In this document: in pieces, positions 52,996 through 62,222 of the stretch
How the letters are laid out: the number at the start of each line of letters is the position of its first letter
How positions within the stretch are numbered: position 1 is the first letter of the stretch
NCBI GenBank assembly: GCA_902558075.1
Contig: CACECO010000004.1
Span: forward strand, 32,824-96,823
Direction of reading: 5' to 3'
Origin: an uncultured Litorivicinus sp.
GTDB taxonomy: Bacteria; Pseudomonadota; Gammaproteobacteria; Pseudomonadales; Litorivicinaceae
DNA length: 64,000 nt
The notes under the pieces: model-generated
The model's input: the letters and a program-made list of their open reading frames with translations, nothing else
Told to the model about the DNA's origin: nothing
Databases searched by the model: none
Program-made: the position numbers and the translations under genes

Positions 52996-53234
52996 TATGC
53001 TTCTCTCGTTTACCGTGACCAGAGTGTGGCACACTTTACCTTAATATTTTTAGAGTGATTGCGAGTGTTAGTCTGCCTTTGCCGCTTGATAGACTCTGAT
53101 GATTTCGAGACTGATAAGAATCTTGAGGCCCGTGTCATGGAGGACGATTTCCAGTGTGGCCAGTGCCAGATTTGCTACCTCATCAGTCAAAGGCCGGTTT
53201 CAATAATAAGAGACATTGATGCTGACGAATAGAC

Positions 53235-54155
53235 ATGGCCTCGTCGATAAAGAATCCTCTGCGATTGGTCAGAGAGTTTTTTTTGCCTATTAATTTTACC
53301 TTGCCTCTGTTGTTTTTTGTCCTTTGGTCGTCGGCCTTAGTCACGGAAAAAATAATTTTCGTTGATGTGTCATCCTCAGCTACGCTCGCACTCTTTTTTG
53401 GGGCCGTGAACTTTGGGTCTTCTGTCCTAAGCTCTTAATAGAGTGGAACAGTTGTGGGTTATAGGCGTCGATTTTCCGGAGCCTATGCCACCGAAATCTT
53501 GTTCCATGGCCTGTATTTGACGCGGATATTCCATGTGGTCCCTATCGGAGTCGCCGCTGGTCCGGTTGCGTTGATCGTTTGCCTGCAACCGCTACTAACT
53601 AGAACGCTTGCCGGTAATCTTGGGTTGGAGGTCGTGACCGCTCGGCAGTGGTTTGGTGTGTTCCTTGGATTCTTGGCCACTATATTTATCGTAGATGCTA
53701 ACGCCGGCGTTTTTTCACATTTGATGGGCTTAATTGGGCATTTGTAGAGCTAGTAGCGATAATCAGCGGGACGGTGTTTTATAAAACATTCTCCAACCGC
53801 ATTCCATTATCAACCAACAACTTTTATTAAGGTGGGCCAGCGGCTCTATTCCAACTGATTATAGTGTCGAATATGGAGCCGATACAGCTGAGCATTTCTA
53901 ATTGCGTCGTCTTAGCGATTGGGTGGCAAGTCATTGGGGTATAGTTTGGCGCGTTAAGAATACTGATGTACATGCTTGCGAGGAATTCCGCCAGTCAGAC
54001 CGTTGCTTGGCTTTACCTCTTACCACCACTGGGGGCCTTTTGTCAGTTGGCTCACCATTGGTGCAGAGCTTTTGTTACCAAATGTGTTAGCTTTTGTTTT
54101 CACCAGCTCCAGCATCTGTCTGGCCACTAGTGTACTCACAGAGCCAGATAAATAC
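53235..54155 (+). pseudogene. Decayed EamA/DMT-family transporter gene
   Basis: Fragments in different frames follow the order of a ten-helix DMT exporter. First is 'FTLPLLFFVLWSSALVTEKI' (helix 1). A stop and frame change follow, then 'VAAGPVALIVCLQPLLTRTL' and 'RQWFGVFLGFLATIFIVD' (end of the first half). Then come pieces such as 'RNSASQTVAWLYLLPPLGAF', spanning two frames. At least three frameshifts or stops are needed. The gene is clearly inactive. Confidence 0.8.
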
Positions 54156-54167
54156 TGAGTCGATTTA

Positions 54168-55544
54168 CTATGAAACCTGTATCACGGCCCCCATGCCCGC
54201 TGCGTGATGTTCAAGCATGTGGCAATGGAACAACCAGAGTCCTGGATTATCTGCAATGAAGATCAGATTCGCCTTCTCACCTCGCTGAAATAAATAGGTA
54301 TCACGCTTCCCGTCAAGGAATGTTCCATCTTCTCTTTGTATCCAAAAGTGGTGGCCATGAAGGTGCATGGCATGGTTCCAGCGGGTATCGTTCCAGACCT
54401 CAATGCGAACTGTTTGGCCGATATTAATCTTCGCTAAGTGGTCATGATGTTCTTTGATCGCACCATTGAAAGCCCAAGCTTTCTTATAGGTCTGTGCAAG
54501 CTCCTGGATCGGGCGTAACTGACCCTTGTAGGCCGCCTCACTTAGGTTGCCCATCGCCCCGCCTTGCATATGTAATGGGATCGATACATCGACGGACGGT
54601 GGCGGCGCTTTAGGCAGCGGTTGCTTCAGGAATGTCTTGGTGACAAGCGGTTGGTTAGGCTCAACTGCTTTAAGAATGACAGCGGGGTAGGGTTTTTCAC
54701 CGTTTAAGGTCTCGGCGATGGTCAGGTCTGTATCATCCAGATCGACGATAAAATCTGCCCGTTGTGCAGGTGCCAGAACGACGTCCTGTAACTTCTGAAC
54801 AGGGACTGGATAGCCATCTTCAGCGATCAAAAACGCTGACGCGGGAATGTTTAGTCCAAAAATTCGGGCATTGGCAACGTTGATGATACGTAACCTGATA
54901 CGTGAGTTTTTCGCAACCTCAATTGTCGGAAGTGACTCCCCGTTCACTGTCAGCCAGTTACCCATCCGCCCACCATGGGCCCAGTCATGAAACGATCCAA
55001 ACGACGCCTCATCGATTGTTCCATCATTTGCAAGCAACCAGTCATCAATCATTAATACAAGATCATGGTCGACCGCAGGGTCAGATTCGTCCTCGACAAT
55101 CAAAGGACCATAGAGTCCGCGGGCAACTTGCGACCAAGTCTTGGCATGGCTGTGGTACCAATAGGTACCGGAGTTATTCAGTGGGAATTGATAACGAAAC
55201 TGTCCATTGGGCATTACTTCCGGTTGAGTGAGCCCTGCGACACCGTCCATGGCGTTGATATTTCGGATGCCGTGCCAGTGAATGGACGATCCTTCATCCA
55301 GTTGATTAAGGAAATCAACAGACAAGATCTCACCTCTCTTAAACCGTAATTCGGGACCGGGGACGGTCTGGTTAAAGGCCCAAACAGAGGCTTCCTGATA
55401 TTCATCTCCGGGGACCAGTCGTTGGGTTGTTTTGGACGCTGTGAGAGTCCAGGGAGTCTGATTGTTTGCGAGCGTTAACCGAGGCGTTGCCGCTAGCAAC
55501 GGAGTGGCTATACACACTTTTAAGAAATTGCGACGCGATGTCAT
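54168..55544 (-). CDS. Tat-exported multicopper oxidase
   Basis: The 458-residue precursor starts with a twin-arginine signal ('MTSRRNFLKVCIATPLLAA'). Three cupredoxin domains carry all copper ligands: 'SIHWHGIRN' and 'YWYHSHAKTW' in the first, 'NHAMHLHGHHFWI' and 'WLFHCHMLEHHAAGM' in the last. The T1 site Cys-His with a downstream Met suggests a laccase or CueO/CopA-like oxidase. It lacks the long Met-rich insert of CueO. It would act in the periplasm, on Cu(I) or phenolic substrates. Monocistronic. Confidence 0.93.
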   Translation of the reverse strand: MTSRRNFLKVCIATPLLAATPRLTLANNQTPWTLTASKTTQRLVPGDEYQEASVWAFNQTVPGPELRFKRGEILSVDFLNQLDEGSSIHWHGIRNINAMDGVAGLTQPEVMPNGQFRYQFPLNNSGTYWYHSHAKTWSQVARGLYGPLIVEDESDPAVDHDLVLMIDDWLLANDGTIDEASFGSFHDWAHGGRMGNWLTVNGESLPTIEVAKNSRIRLRIINVANARIFGLNIPASAFLIAEDGYPVPVQKLQDVVLAPAQRADFIVDLDDTDLTIAETLNGEKPYPAVILKAVEPNQPLVTKTFLKQPLPKAPPPSVDVSIPLHMQGGAMGNLSEAAYKGQLRPIQELAQTYKKAWAFNGAIKEHHDHLAKINIGQTVRIEVWNDTRWNHAMHLHGHHFWIQREDGTFLDGKRDTYLFQRGEKANLIFIADNPGLWLFHCHMLEHHAAGMGAVIQVS

Positions 55545-55937
55545 AATTACTTACTCTTTGTAGCGTTGTGAGATTCCTTGCAGGTTTTCCCTAGCGCCCT
55601 AAATCCATTGGTTAGCGCCCTTGTGTCGACCCATTTCTAAGGCATCGAGATCGACAAGTTTTAGATCAAGTTGCATGCAGTGGTAACCCATTTATTAGTG
55701 CCTTCTCGACCCAATTTGTTAGGTGGGGATTTATCAGATGGTTCCAAGCATTATTCGCTACCTTTTTTGAGTTGGTAGCCTTGGTAACAATTCATACTCG
55801 CTAGTGTGATATCACTGAGTGAACAGAGAATTACTGCGGTGTTTCCAGTGACCTCTGCATGATTGATTGTCACCACGCGTTCTCGAGCATGCATGCGCAT
55901 TTGATGACAGACTTCGTAAATGACTGTGGGTTAGCAA
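55545..55937. other. Intergenic region upstream of the multicopper oxidase gene
   Basis: About 390 bases without a supported gene. It should hold the oxidase promoter. No clear metal-regulator operator or terminator was seen. Confidence 0.5.
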
Positions 55938-56735
55938 TTAACGCCGATAGGTGCTCTCGAAAATTGCATTGGCATTGTTGGGGACGAATCCTTGAAACAG
56001 TTCTCCGTTTGAATCGGCCAAACGATATGCGAACTCGTAAAAACAGCTGGGGATACTAGAAACTATACCGTCAGAAAATTCGAATGAGATTTGATCGGCG
56101 ATCGTGGATGCTTGAATGAGGAGATCTGCTGGCGTGCCTTTGATGTGGCCACCGGCTTCATTGAGTTGATACCGATGCTCTAAAAGTAATTCGATAACTT
56201 CTTCAACTGACCCGAGGGTTTGAAGTGCGTTCACATTGATTGTGAAGTGATTGGCTTGATAACCCATCGTTGACAGCCAGCCTGCATATTCGCTCGCCTC
56301 GACGAGCGTTTGGTATTGTTTAAGTGTTGGTTTGTGGAACGGGTAATAACCCTTTAGATCAGACAATGTGAGTTCGCCCTTTAGGCTACTAGTGACCTCG
56401 CAGATGATTGCTTGCGCATCCGCATCTAACTCGGAGCGGATGAGCTCGCTAAAGAAGATCTTGGGTACACTCGGATCCCCCGAGACACAATAGGCTGTGG
56501 CTCGCAAGTGCTTGTCTAGGAAAGTATAGTGATCGAATGATTCATACCCAATAGCCGCGAGAAGCTCGGTGGCCCTGTCCAAATCAAAGCCTTCGATGTC
56601 AAATGTGCGAAAAGCGACATGATCGTTAACGACATTTTCGCCGCGTGCGCGAAATAACGCTTGGATACGCTTAGCTTGCGGCGTCATTTGAATGTATTGG
56701 TTCCAGATTTCGGCGAAGAAATCAGTTCGATTCAT
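55938..56735 (-). CDS. DUF1338 family protein (2-oxoadipate dioxygenase/decarboxylase-like)
   Basis: This 265-residue protein has the DUF1338 pattern: 'NDHVAFRTFDIEGFD' (metal His), 'HFTINVNAL' (second His) and 'SCFYEFAYRLADSNGELF' near the end, with 'GGHIKGTPADLLIQASTIAD' before it. HglS of Pseudomonas, in the same fold family, converts 2-oxoadipate to 2-hydroxyglutarate in lysine breakdown, but it is longer (about 460 residues). Short DUF1338 proteins are less well studied, so the substrate here is uncertain. Confidence 0.82.
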   Translation of the reverse strand: MNRTDFFAEIWNQYIQMTPQAKRIQALFRARGENVVNDHVAFRTFDIEGFDLDRATELLAAIGYESFDHYTFLDKHLRATAYCVSGDPSVPKIFFSELIRSELDADAQAIICEVTSSLKGELTLSDLKGYYPFHKPTLKQYQTLVEASEYAGWLSTMGYQANHFTINVNALQTLGSVEEVIELLLEHRYQLNEAGGHIKGTPADLLIQASTIADQISFEFSDGIVSSIPSCFYEFAYRLADSNGELFQGFVPNNANAIFESTYRR

Positions 56736-57121
56736 GAGTATTGTCTTCTCTCGTCAAGGCCCACCAATTGTTTGCAAGGGTGACGTAGGTCATCGAGAAA
56801 TATCACTTCGAAGTCTGGCTTTTATGACTTCTATGGTTTCGCATCATCGTCCACCGTGTAAGTAGCCTATACCGTCCAATGCGGACTCTCCAGGCATCTC
56901 TTTCGGTGAGTGGTCGTGCATTGCGGCCATGGTTTTCCTTTGAATCATTGAGACGGTCTAGGATATGTATGACATCATAATGTTAGGATGCCTTCGGAAT
57001 TATCACAACACGGCGCAATTTCTGCAAAAAAGCGAAGGCCCTGAACCACAAAAATTGTTGCAGAATGGTCGATATCGTGATGATCACTATAGAAATCGGG
57101 GGCTGCACCGATATTACTCCT
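56736..57121. other. Intergenic region between divergent DUF1338 and lipoprotein genes
   Basis: About 385 bases that must hold both promoters. Short frames in it have no supporting features. Nothing else recognised. Confidence 0.5.
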
Positions 57122-57580
57122 ATGCATCAATGGATCCGGCGATATTGTGACCTGACTCGACTGATGGCAGTGATCGTTGCCTGTGTCAGCGTTATCGGCT
57201 GTGCGCCGACTGCAGTGACTCAACAGGCCGTGAACGACTATCAGACGGTTGCGTCTAAAATCTCCATCGGAGACGCGAAACAGTACGTGCTTAGTGCATT
57301 ACATACCAGTCAGCAGGCGATTTCAGCACAGTTCAAAAAACCGTCAGAGCAATATTTGAGCTACGGAGAGCAGGTCGAGATCCATTTTGTGCGGACGGCA
57401 TTAACCTCTGGTGAAGAGAACGCCGATGATGATTTCACTCCCTATGTTTTCAAAAATGATGTCCTAGTTTCCGTGGGTTGGACCTACGTCAGTAAGACAG
57501 AATTTTTGAATAAGGCGAAAGAGGCGATTAGTGCCGGCGGCGTGAAACAAGATCGGAATGTATTTGGAGTTCGTCGCTAG
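57122..57580 (+). CDS. DUF3192-like lipoprotein
   Basis: About 152 residues. The N-terminus is a lipoprotein signal with 'VSVIGC' as lipobox. The C-terminal part 'VEIHFVRTA' and 'DDDFTPYVFKNDVLVSVGWT' resembles DUF3192 proteins, in which a short beta domain ends in 'LVF-NG-LVG-G'. Start is uncertain: ATG 57065, 57122 and 57164 are in frame; 57122 gives a signal peptide with a positively charged front. Function unknown. Confidence 0.65.
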   Translation: MHQWIRRYCDLTRLMAVIVACVSVIGCAPTAVTQQAVNDYQTVASKISIGDAKQYVLSALHTSQQAISAQFKKPSEQYLSYGEQVEIHFVRTALTSGEENADDDFTPYVFKNDVLVSVGWTYVSKTEFLNKAKEAISAGGVKQDRNVFGVRR

Positions 57581-57773
57581 CGTAACGTGCGACGTCCATT
57601 GGCTAAGTTAGGAGGTTCTCAGGTTAAGTCCGAGTAGACTATAATCTGCCAAGTTGGGTTCATGCCCACGTGTCGGATGATTAGGTTTCTTTTGATTGTG
57701 GACGCGGATCTTGAGAAGATCTTCGGGGCAGTGAAGCGAAGAGCTTTCTGGTCAGTGCACTAAGGACAATGTC

Positions 57774-59528
57774 ATGAAGCGCCTAGCTGTTCTTCCACTT
57801 ATTTTCTGGTCGATGTTAGTTTCGGCCATTGACTGGGAGACCCCCGTCGCAGCTTCTCATCAGGGTGAACCCTTAGAAGTGCGGATTGGCGTGAAAAATT
57901 TTGGTTCGGCTTCGGCAACACAACTAATTCCGTTGCTTGCATCGGAGTCTGAATTTACAGTCCGCGGTATCGATCGTCCCGCTTTCCTGTCGGAATTAAA
58001 CTATTCCGTGGATTCGAGTGAAGATCAAGTTGACCTTGTCATCCGAACAGCGACGGCTTGGATGCAACCAGATCTAACGACGCTCGTAGAAGTATTGACG
58101 CCAAATGGACCGATTTTTATTCCAGTGTCTGTGACTGTTGAGCCGAAGCCATTCGCAGAACCAGTAGCGGCTCAAGACCCATCAAAACCGATATCAGTGA
58201 AGAAGCTAAAGCCACCTGAAGTGCGGGTGACTATCAGAGCACCGGAGCAGAAGGCTTCTAAACCTGCAGTAAAAGAGCCGAATATTTTATTTGTGCGAAA
58301 TGGTTCGACGTTATGGCGCTTAGCGAAGCGTATCCAGCCTACAGACTTGACAATCGAACAAGTCATGATGGCTCTTTATGACGAGAATTCAGACGCATTT
58401 GAGTACAACAACGTGAATGCGCTTGAGGAAGGTAAAACTCTGACCGTTCCGGATGTGGTACGTATGGGGCGAGAATCCCCTGCTATCGCAAAACAGCGGT
58501 TTGATGAACATATGAAGGCTCCAAAGAAGGACTTTCCACGGACTACCCGGATCCAATCTCCCGCAGTCGTGAGGATCTCAGAAACATCTGATGACCGAGC
58601 CTTAGAATCTGCTCCGACGGCGAACCCAAAGACTGTTAACGAAATAGTGGAGGTTGATAATAGCCCCAGATCCTCTACACGACCAGTCCTTGCTCTTTCA
58701 GCTGGAGCAGAGCCTCAGCCAGTGTCAACTGCTGCTCCCCCAGTTGAGGAAGAGACAGTTGTCAGAGAAGAACTGCCTGAGGTAAGCCGAGTAATGAGTC
58801 CTTCGGTCATAGAAATTCTTGAAAAGATGACCAACTTGGAGAACAAAGTCGACGCGATGGATGCCTTGGTTGAATCGATTTCGAGTAAAGCTCAATTGAT
58901 CGAGCAGGCACCGTCGCTACCAACATCTGAATCAAATCAAGTCCTAGCGCAGTTTGAATTGGTGCAAGATTGGGTGCCAACTACCGAGGAGATTGAAGAA
59001 TTTCTGAGCACAGAACTTGGGAAAGGGACTTTAATTTTTTTAACCATTTCGATTTTGACTATCCTTGGCTTCCGGATCTTCGGTAGTCAGCAATCGACAG
59101 CTGGTGAGCCCGCGCAAGTTAAGTCTCCCGAGATACCAGATCGCGCCATGCTCTCGGTTCGGGAGTCTCAACTTGGACCAAATGCAGCATATCCTAGTGA
59201 TGCGTCTGAAGCGTTGGAATTTGCGATTGAGCGTCTGAAATCAAAAATTGCGGACCCGGGAAAACTCAAAGAAGTAAAAGAAACTTACAGCGTAAGTGAT
59301 GATTTATCGATTGATTCGTTTTCAGCCGATGCAACAGATAAACCCGAATGGGGTAGAGACCCGGACGTCGAGGCAGAGACTGCCTTGCATCAGTTAGAGT
59401 TGGCTCAAAATTACTTAAATATGGGTATGACGCAGTCCGCCTTAGAAATTCTTGAACGCGCCGCAGTGTCAACCCATACTGAGAGTGCTGAGGCAGCTCG
59501 AAGCCTAATTGATACCCTCCGACGTTAA
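57774..59528 (+). CDS. fimV: FimV-like polar/pilus-associated inner membrane protein
   Basis: FimV/HubP proteins organise cell poles and type IV pili. The 584 residues show a signal peptide (1-18) and the FimV N-terminal domain ('PVAASHQGEPLEVRIGVKNF'). A LysM-type domain follows at about 170-222 ('LFVRNGSTLWRLAKRIQP'). After a Pro/acidic linker comes a coiled coil near 345 ('ILEKMTNLENKVDAMDALVE'), then a membrane helix at about 416-436, and the FimV C-terminal motif ('LHQLELAQNYLNMGMTQSAL') ends the protein. It is shorter than P. aeruginosa FimV (about 920). AAGGA lies seven bases before the ATG. Confidence 0.92.
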   Translation: MKRLAVLPLIFWSMLVSAIDWETPVAASHQGEPLEVRIGVKNFGSASATQLIPLLASESEFTVRGIDRPAFLSELNYSVDSSEDQVDLVIRTATAWMQPDLTTLVEVLTPNGPIFIPVSVTVEPKPFAEPVAAQDPSKPISVKKLKPPEVRVTIRAPEQKASKPAVKEPNILFVRNGSTLWRLAKRIQPTDLTIEQVMMALYDENSDAFEYNNVNALEEGKTLTVPDVVRMGRESPAIAKQRFDEHMKAPKKDFPRTTRIQSPAVVRISETSDDRALESAPTANPKTVNEIVEVDNSPRSSTRPVLALSAGAEPQPVSTAAPPVEEETVVREELPEVSRVMSPSVIEILEKMTNLENKVDAMDALVESISSKAQLIEQAPSLPTSESNQVLAQFELVQDWVPTTEEIEEFLSTELGKGTLIFLTISILTILGFRIFGSQQSTAGEPAQVKSPEIPDRAMLSVRESQLGPNAAYPSDASEALEFAIERLKSKIADPGKLKEVKETYSVSDDLSIDSFSADATDKPEWGRDPDVEAETALHQLELAQNYLNMGMTQSALEILERAAVSTHTESAEAARSLIDTLRR

Positions 59529-59659
59529 GGTACCACCTCGCCTCATCTCAATTTCATTGTGTGATAGCCCCGCGTCTTGCGGTCTGTGGTGTAGAAGCTT
59601 GCGACAACGCCTCGGTTAACGCTCGCAAACAATCAGCCTCCCTGGACTCTCCGGGCCGG

Positions 59660-59676
59660 CCCCCCCCCCCCCCCCC
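59660..59676 (+). repeat. Homopolymer of 17 C residues
   Basis: The run follows GGGCCGG in the 260-base gap between fimV and a lipoprotein gene. It is outside any supported reading frame. Such tracts can vary in length by slippage, and they also cause assembly errors. Confidence 0.9.
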
Positions 59677-59789
59677 GATCTCGTTTTAAATAGTGGTCGC
59701 GCTGTGATCAAGGAGGCGATTGACCTCCCGAGGTCAATGGGCTTATCTTCGGCGCGGACATCCAGGTGCTGAGCCTTGACCACGATTGT

Positions 59790-60134
59790 TTAGTTGTTGA
59801 GGTGCAGCTCTTTGATCTTTGCTTCGAGATAGTGGCAACCAGTCAGAGGTCCCGACCAGTGCACGCTGACGATTTTCCCACCCTTGTTGGCAATCGAGAG
59901 CCGACATTCTCCGACGAGTTGAAGGTGGCGCCAGGTCACGTGCTTTGTGTCATTGACCCAGACCTCATCGTGCGGTTGACTAAGAGACTCAACAAGTAGG
60001 CTCGAATCCTTGCCGATTAAAGACGGAACGAGATTAATTAGTTGCTTCCCAGGCGCATAATCTGGAATGGCAACACAGCCAGTGACGGATGCCGTGAGGA
60101 GAACGCTGACGAGTAATCTGATCCTACGTTGCAT
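59790..60134 (-). CDS. Small lipoprotein of unknown function
   Basis: This 114-residue precursor has a typical lipoprotein signal ('MQRRIRLLVSVLLTASVTGC'). The mature part contains two more cysteines ('GECRLSI', 'LTGCHYLEAK') and a beta-rich segment around 'DEVWVNDTKHVTWRHLQLV', recalling small outer-membrane lipoproteins of the SmpA/OmlA type, though no family can be named. Convergent with fimV. Confidence 0.7.
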   Translation of the reverse strand: MQRRIRLLVSVLLTASVTGCVAIPDYAPGKQLINLVPSLIGKDSSLLVESLSQPHDEVWVNDTKHVTWRHLQLVGECRLSIANKGGKIVSVHWSGPLTGCHYLEAKIKELHLNN

Positions 60135-60278
60135 GGTCGTGACTCAAGTAAGTCGACAAATGTCACCATAAACAATGTGGTTCTTTTTCACAATCAGACC
60201 AATCGGTCAGACGCATCACTTTGAATCGAGATATGCTCCGCTTTGATTGTTCGTTTTCACAGACCCAGAAGGAATCTC

Positions 60279-60536
60279 ATGATGGAAAAATCAATATCAA
60301 TCGCTTTAGCTAACGCGTTTGGCAAAATTGTTGCGACCATGCTCATTGGATGCTTCGCTGTTGGAATCACGGCGCTCGCGAACACAGTGATTGGCAAGTT
60401 CCTGTTGATCGGGATCTCTGGATGGATCGCGGTAAACGTTTTTGGGTTGGAGCTATCGAGTGTTAGGGAGGTCGCAGAAATCCTGCGTAATGATCCGCAC
60501 TACATCGTCGAGCTAGGCTTGGATGCTTTGCTGTAG
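60279..60536 (+). CDS. Small two-helix membrane protein of unknown function
   Basis: 85 residues from ATG 60279, or ATG 60282, after AAGGA. Hydrophobic segments cover about residues 15-32 ('IVATMLIGCFAVGITALA') and 38-54 ('FLLIGISGWIAVNVFG'). The C-terminal tail is acidic. It precedes pxpB by 35 bases and may be cotranscribed, but no link to 5-oxoproline metabolism is known. Confidence 0.6.
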   Translation: MMEKSISIALANAFGKIVATMLIGCFAVGITALANTVIGKFLLIGISGWIAVNVFGLELSSVREVAEILRNDPHYIVELGLDALL

Positions 60537-60571
60537 AGAGTCTAGCCCAGCAAGAGGGGCCTATACGAGCG

Positions 60572-61294
60572 ATGCGGTTGGACTGCGCTGTGAATTTTAA
60601 GGAGCGGATTGAATGGATCTCAGAAGATACACTTGAGATCCGTCTTGGTGATCCTGTCGCGCCAGAAACGCTGTCTTTTGTGGAAATGATCTCGCACTGG
60701 ATTGATTTGGAAAAGCCAGAGTGGCTGATCGATCATTGTTATGGTTTTGGTATCTTGAGTCTGGTTGTTCACCCCGCGCTGATTAAGGAGTCAAGGTTAA
60801 TTGATTTGTTAACTAACGCAGTCAGTCGATCGCTTTCTGGGTCTGGCCCGAGCGACTTGCACGTCATCGAAATACCCGTCTGTTATGCCCCAGAGTTTGG
60901 GTGGGATCTTCAGTTGATTAGTGAAACAACAGAGTTACCGGTCGACCAAATCATCGAGTTACATTGTTCTCGAGACTATCGTGTTCTAGCGACAGGGTTT
61001 GTTCCTGGATTTGGGTATCTCGGAGAAACTGATCCCCGAATTCATCTACCTCGGCGAGACACACCACGAACTCGAATACCTCGAGGGTCTGTTGCAATTT
61101 CTGAGAACCAAACGGTGATCTATCCCAGAGAAACGCCTGGCGGGTGGAATATTATTGGTCGGATGCCTGGGTCGATTGTCTCCGTCACTCGGGATTCGAT
61201 TAATGCTAAGTTCGTGATGGGTCGTTTGGTTCGATTTAAATCAATCTCAATGGATGAATTTCAAGCGATTGGGGTGCTTGATGATCCGGATTAA
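60572..61294 (+). CDS. pxpB: 5-oxoprolinase subunit B
   Basis: PxpB (formerly KipI/YbgJ) is one of three subunits of ATP-dependent 5-oxoprolinase, which opens pyroglutamate to glutamate. Diagnostic sequence: 'GFVPGFGYLGETDPRIHLPR', 'RTRIPRGSVAISENQTVIYP' and 'ETPGGWNIIGRMPG'. The 240-residue length is normal. The stop lies inside pxpC (14-base overlap), showing tight coupling. Confidence 0.94.
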   Translation: MRLDCAVNFKERIEWISEDTLEIRLGDPVAPETLSFVEMISHWIDLEKPEWLIDHCYGFGILSLVVHPALIKESRLIDLLTNAVSRSLSGSGPSDLHVIEIPVCYAPEFGWDLQLISETTELPVDQIIELHCSRDYRVLATGFVPGFGYLGETDPRIHLPRRDTPRTRIPRGSVAISENQTVIYPRETPGGWNIIGRMPGSIVSVTRDSINAKFVMGRLVRFKSISMDEFQAIGVLDDPD

Positions 61295-62201
61295 GCAATC
61301 GAGCCCAATGCATACCATTCAGGACATTGGTCGATTTGGTTTTGCAAGCCAAGGGGTTGCGCACGCGGGACCGATGGATAGCATCGCTGCCTGTTGGGCA
61401 AATTGGATTTTAGGTAATCCAGTCAACCGTCCCTTCATCGAGATCGGCGGCGGAGGGCTTGTGGCAGAATTTACTAAGTCGGCGAATGTTGCGATCGCTG
61501 GAGCCTGGGGTGACTTTACGCTCGATGAGCAGCCTTTGATCGGCCCTGGCTGTTATCCTGTCAACGCTGGAACAGTTCTCAAAATTGGTCGTCTCAGTAG
61601 TGGCCTCTTCACGTATTTTGCGGTTGAAGGCGGGTTTGATATGGAGCCTTTTCTCGGCAGTGTTGCGACCTGTCAGCGCGATGGCTTGGGCGGTGTTGAT
61701 GGTTTAGGAAACGCTTTGGCAGCCGGTGACGAGTTATCTCACGAGACAAGCCAATTAAAGCCACTTCGATTAATCCCGCGACGCTATCTCGACTCCTACA
61801 AAGTGCCTCTGATCTGTGATCTGATCATGCGCAATTCTGATCACTTTGATTCCATCGCAATTGATCGTTTCTTCAATCAAAGCTATACGGTTGCGAAGGA
61901 GCAAAACCGAATGGGTTATCGATTGGAAGGGCAAACCAGCATTTCTGCGAGGAGCGCGCGTTATTCGATTCCAATTCCGCTCGGTGGTGTTCAGATACCA
62001 CCCGCTGGTCAACCGATCGTTCTAATGCGAGATCATGGGTCACTTGGTGGCTACCCGATAATTGGAACCTTGACTCGTAGATCGCTGAGTCTTCTCGCAC
62101 AGAGGTCGGCGGGCGGGGTCGCGTCATTCAGGCCGATCAAGCGAGACGAGGCAACCACTGAGTTTTTAAAATATCAGAAATTTTTTGGTGACTTTCGATA
62201 G
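61281..62201 (+). CDS. pxpC: 5-oxoprolinase subunit C
   Basis: PxpC (formerly KipA/YbgK) pairs with PxpB. The start 'SPMHTIQDIGRFGFASQGVA' and 'AGPMDSIAACWANWILGNP' and the later 'PLGGVQIPPAGQPIVLMRDH' with 'GGYPIIGTLTR' are typical of the allophanate-hydrolase-subunit-2 family. The ATG at 61281 is preferred over an in-frame start at 61254 because the conserved family start follows it. About 306 residues, normal length. Confidence 0.94.
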   Translation: MIRIKQSSPMHTIQDIGRFGFASQGVAHAGPMDSIAACWANWILGNPVNRPFIEIGGGGLVAEFTKSANVAIAGAWGDFTLDEQPLIGPGCYPVNAGTVLKIGRLSSGLFTYFAVEGGFDMEPFLGSVATCQRDGLGGVDGLGNALAAGDELSHETSQLKPLRLIPRRYLDSYKVPLICDLIMRNSDHFDSIAIDRFFNQSYTVAKEQNRMGYRLEGQTSISARSARYSIPIPLGGVQIPPAGQPIVLMRDHGSLGGYPIIGTLTRRSLSLLAQRSAGGVASFRPIKRDEATTEFLKYQKFFGDFR

Positions 62202-62222
62202 AAGAGTGTGAAAAAGGTAATC

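Noticed and set aside
57707..57721. Inverted repeat GATCTT-GAG-AAGATC upstream of fimV
   Set aside because: Short, without a T run or a matching second copy; could be chance. Not enough for an operator call.
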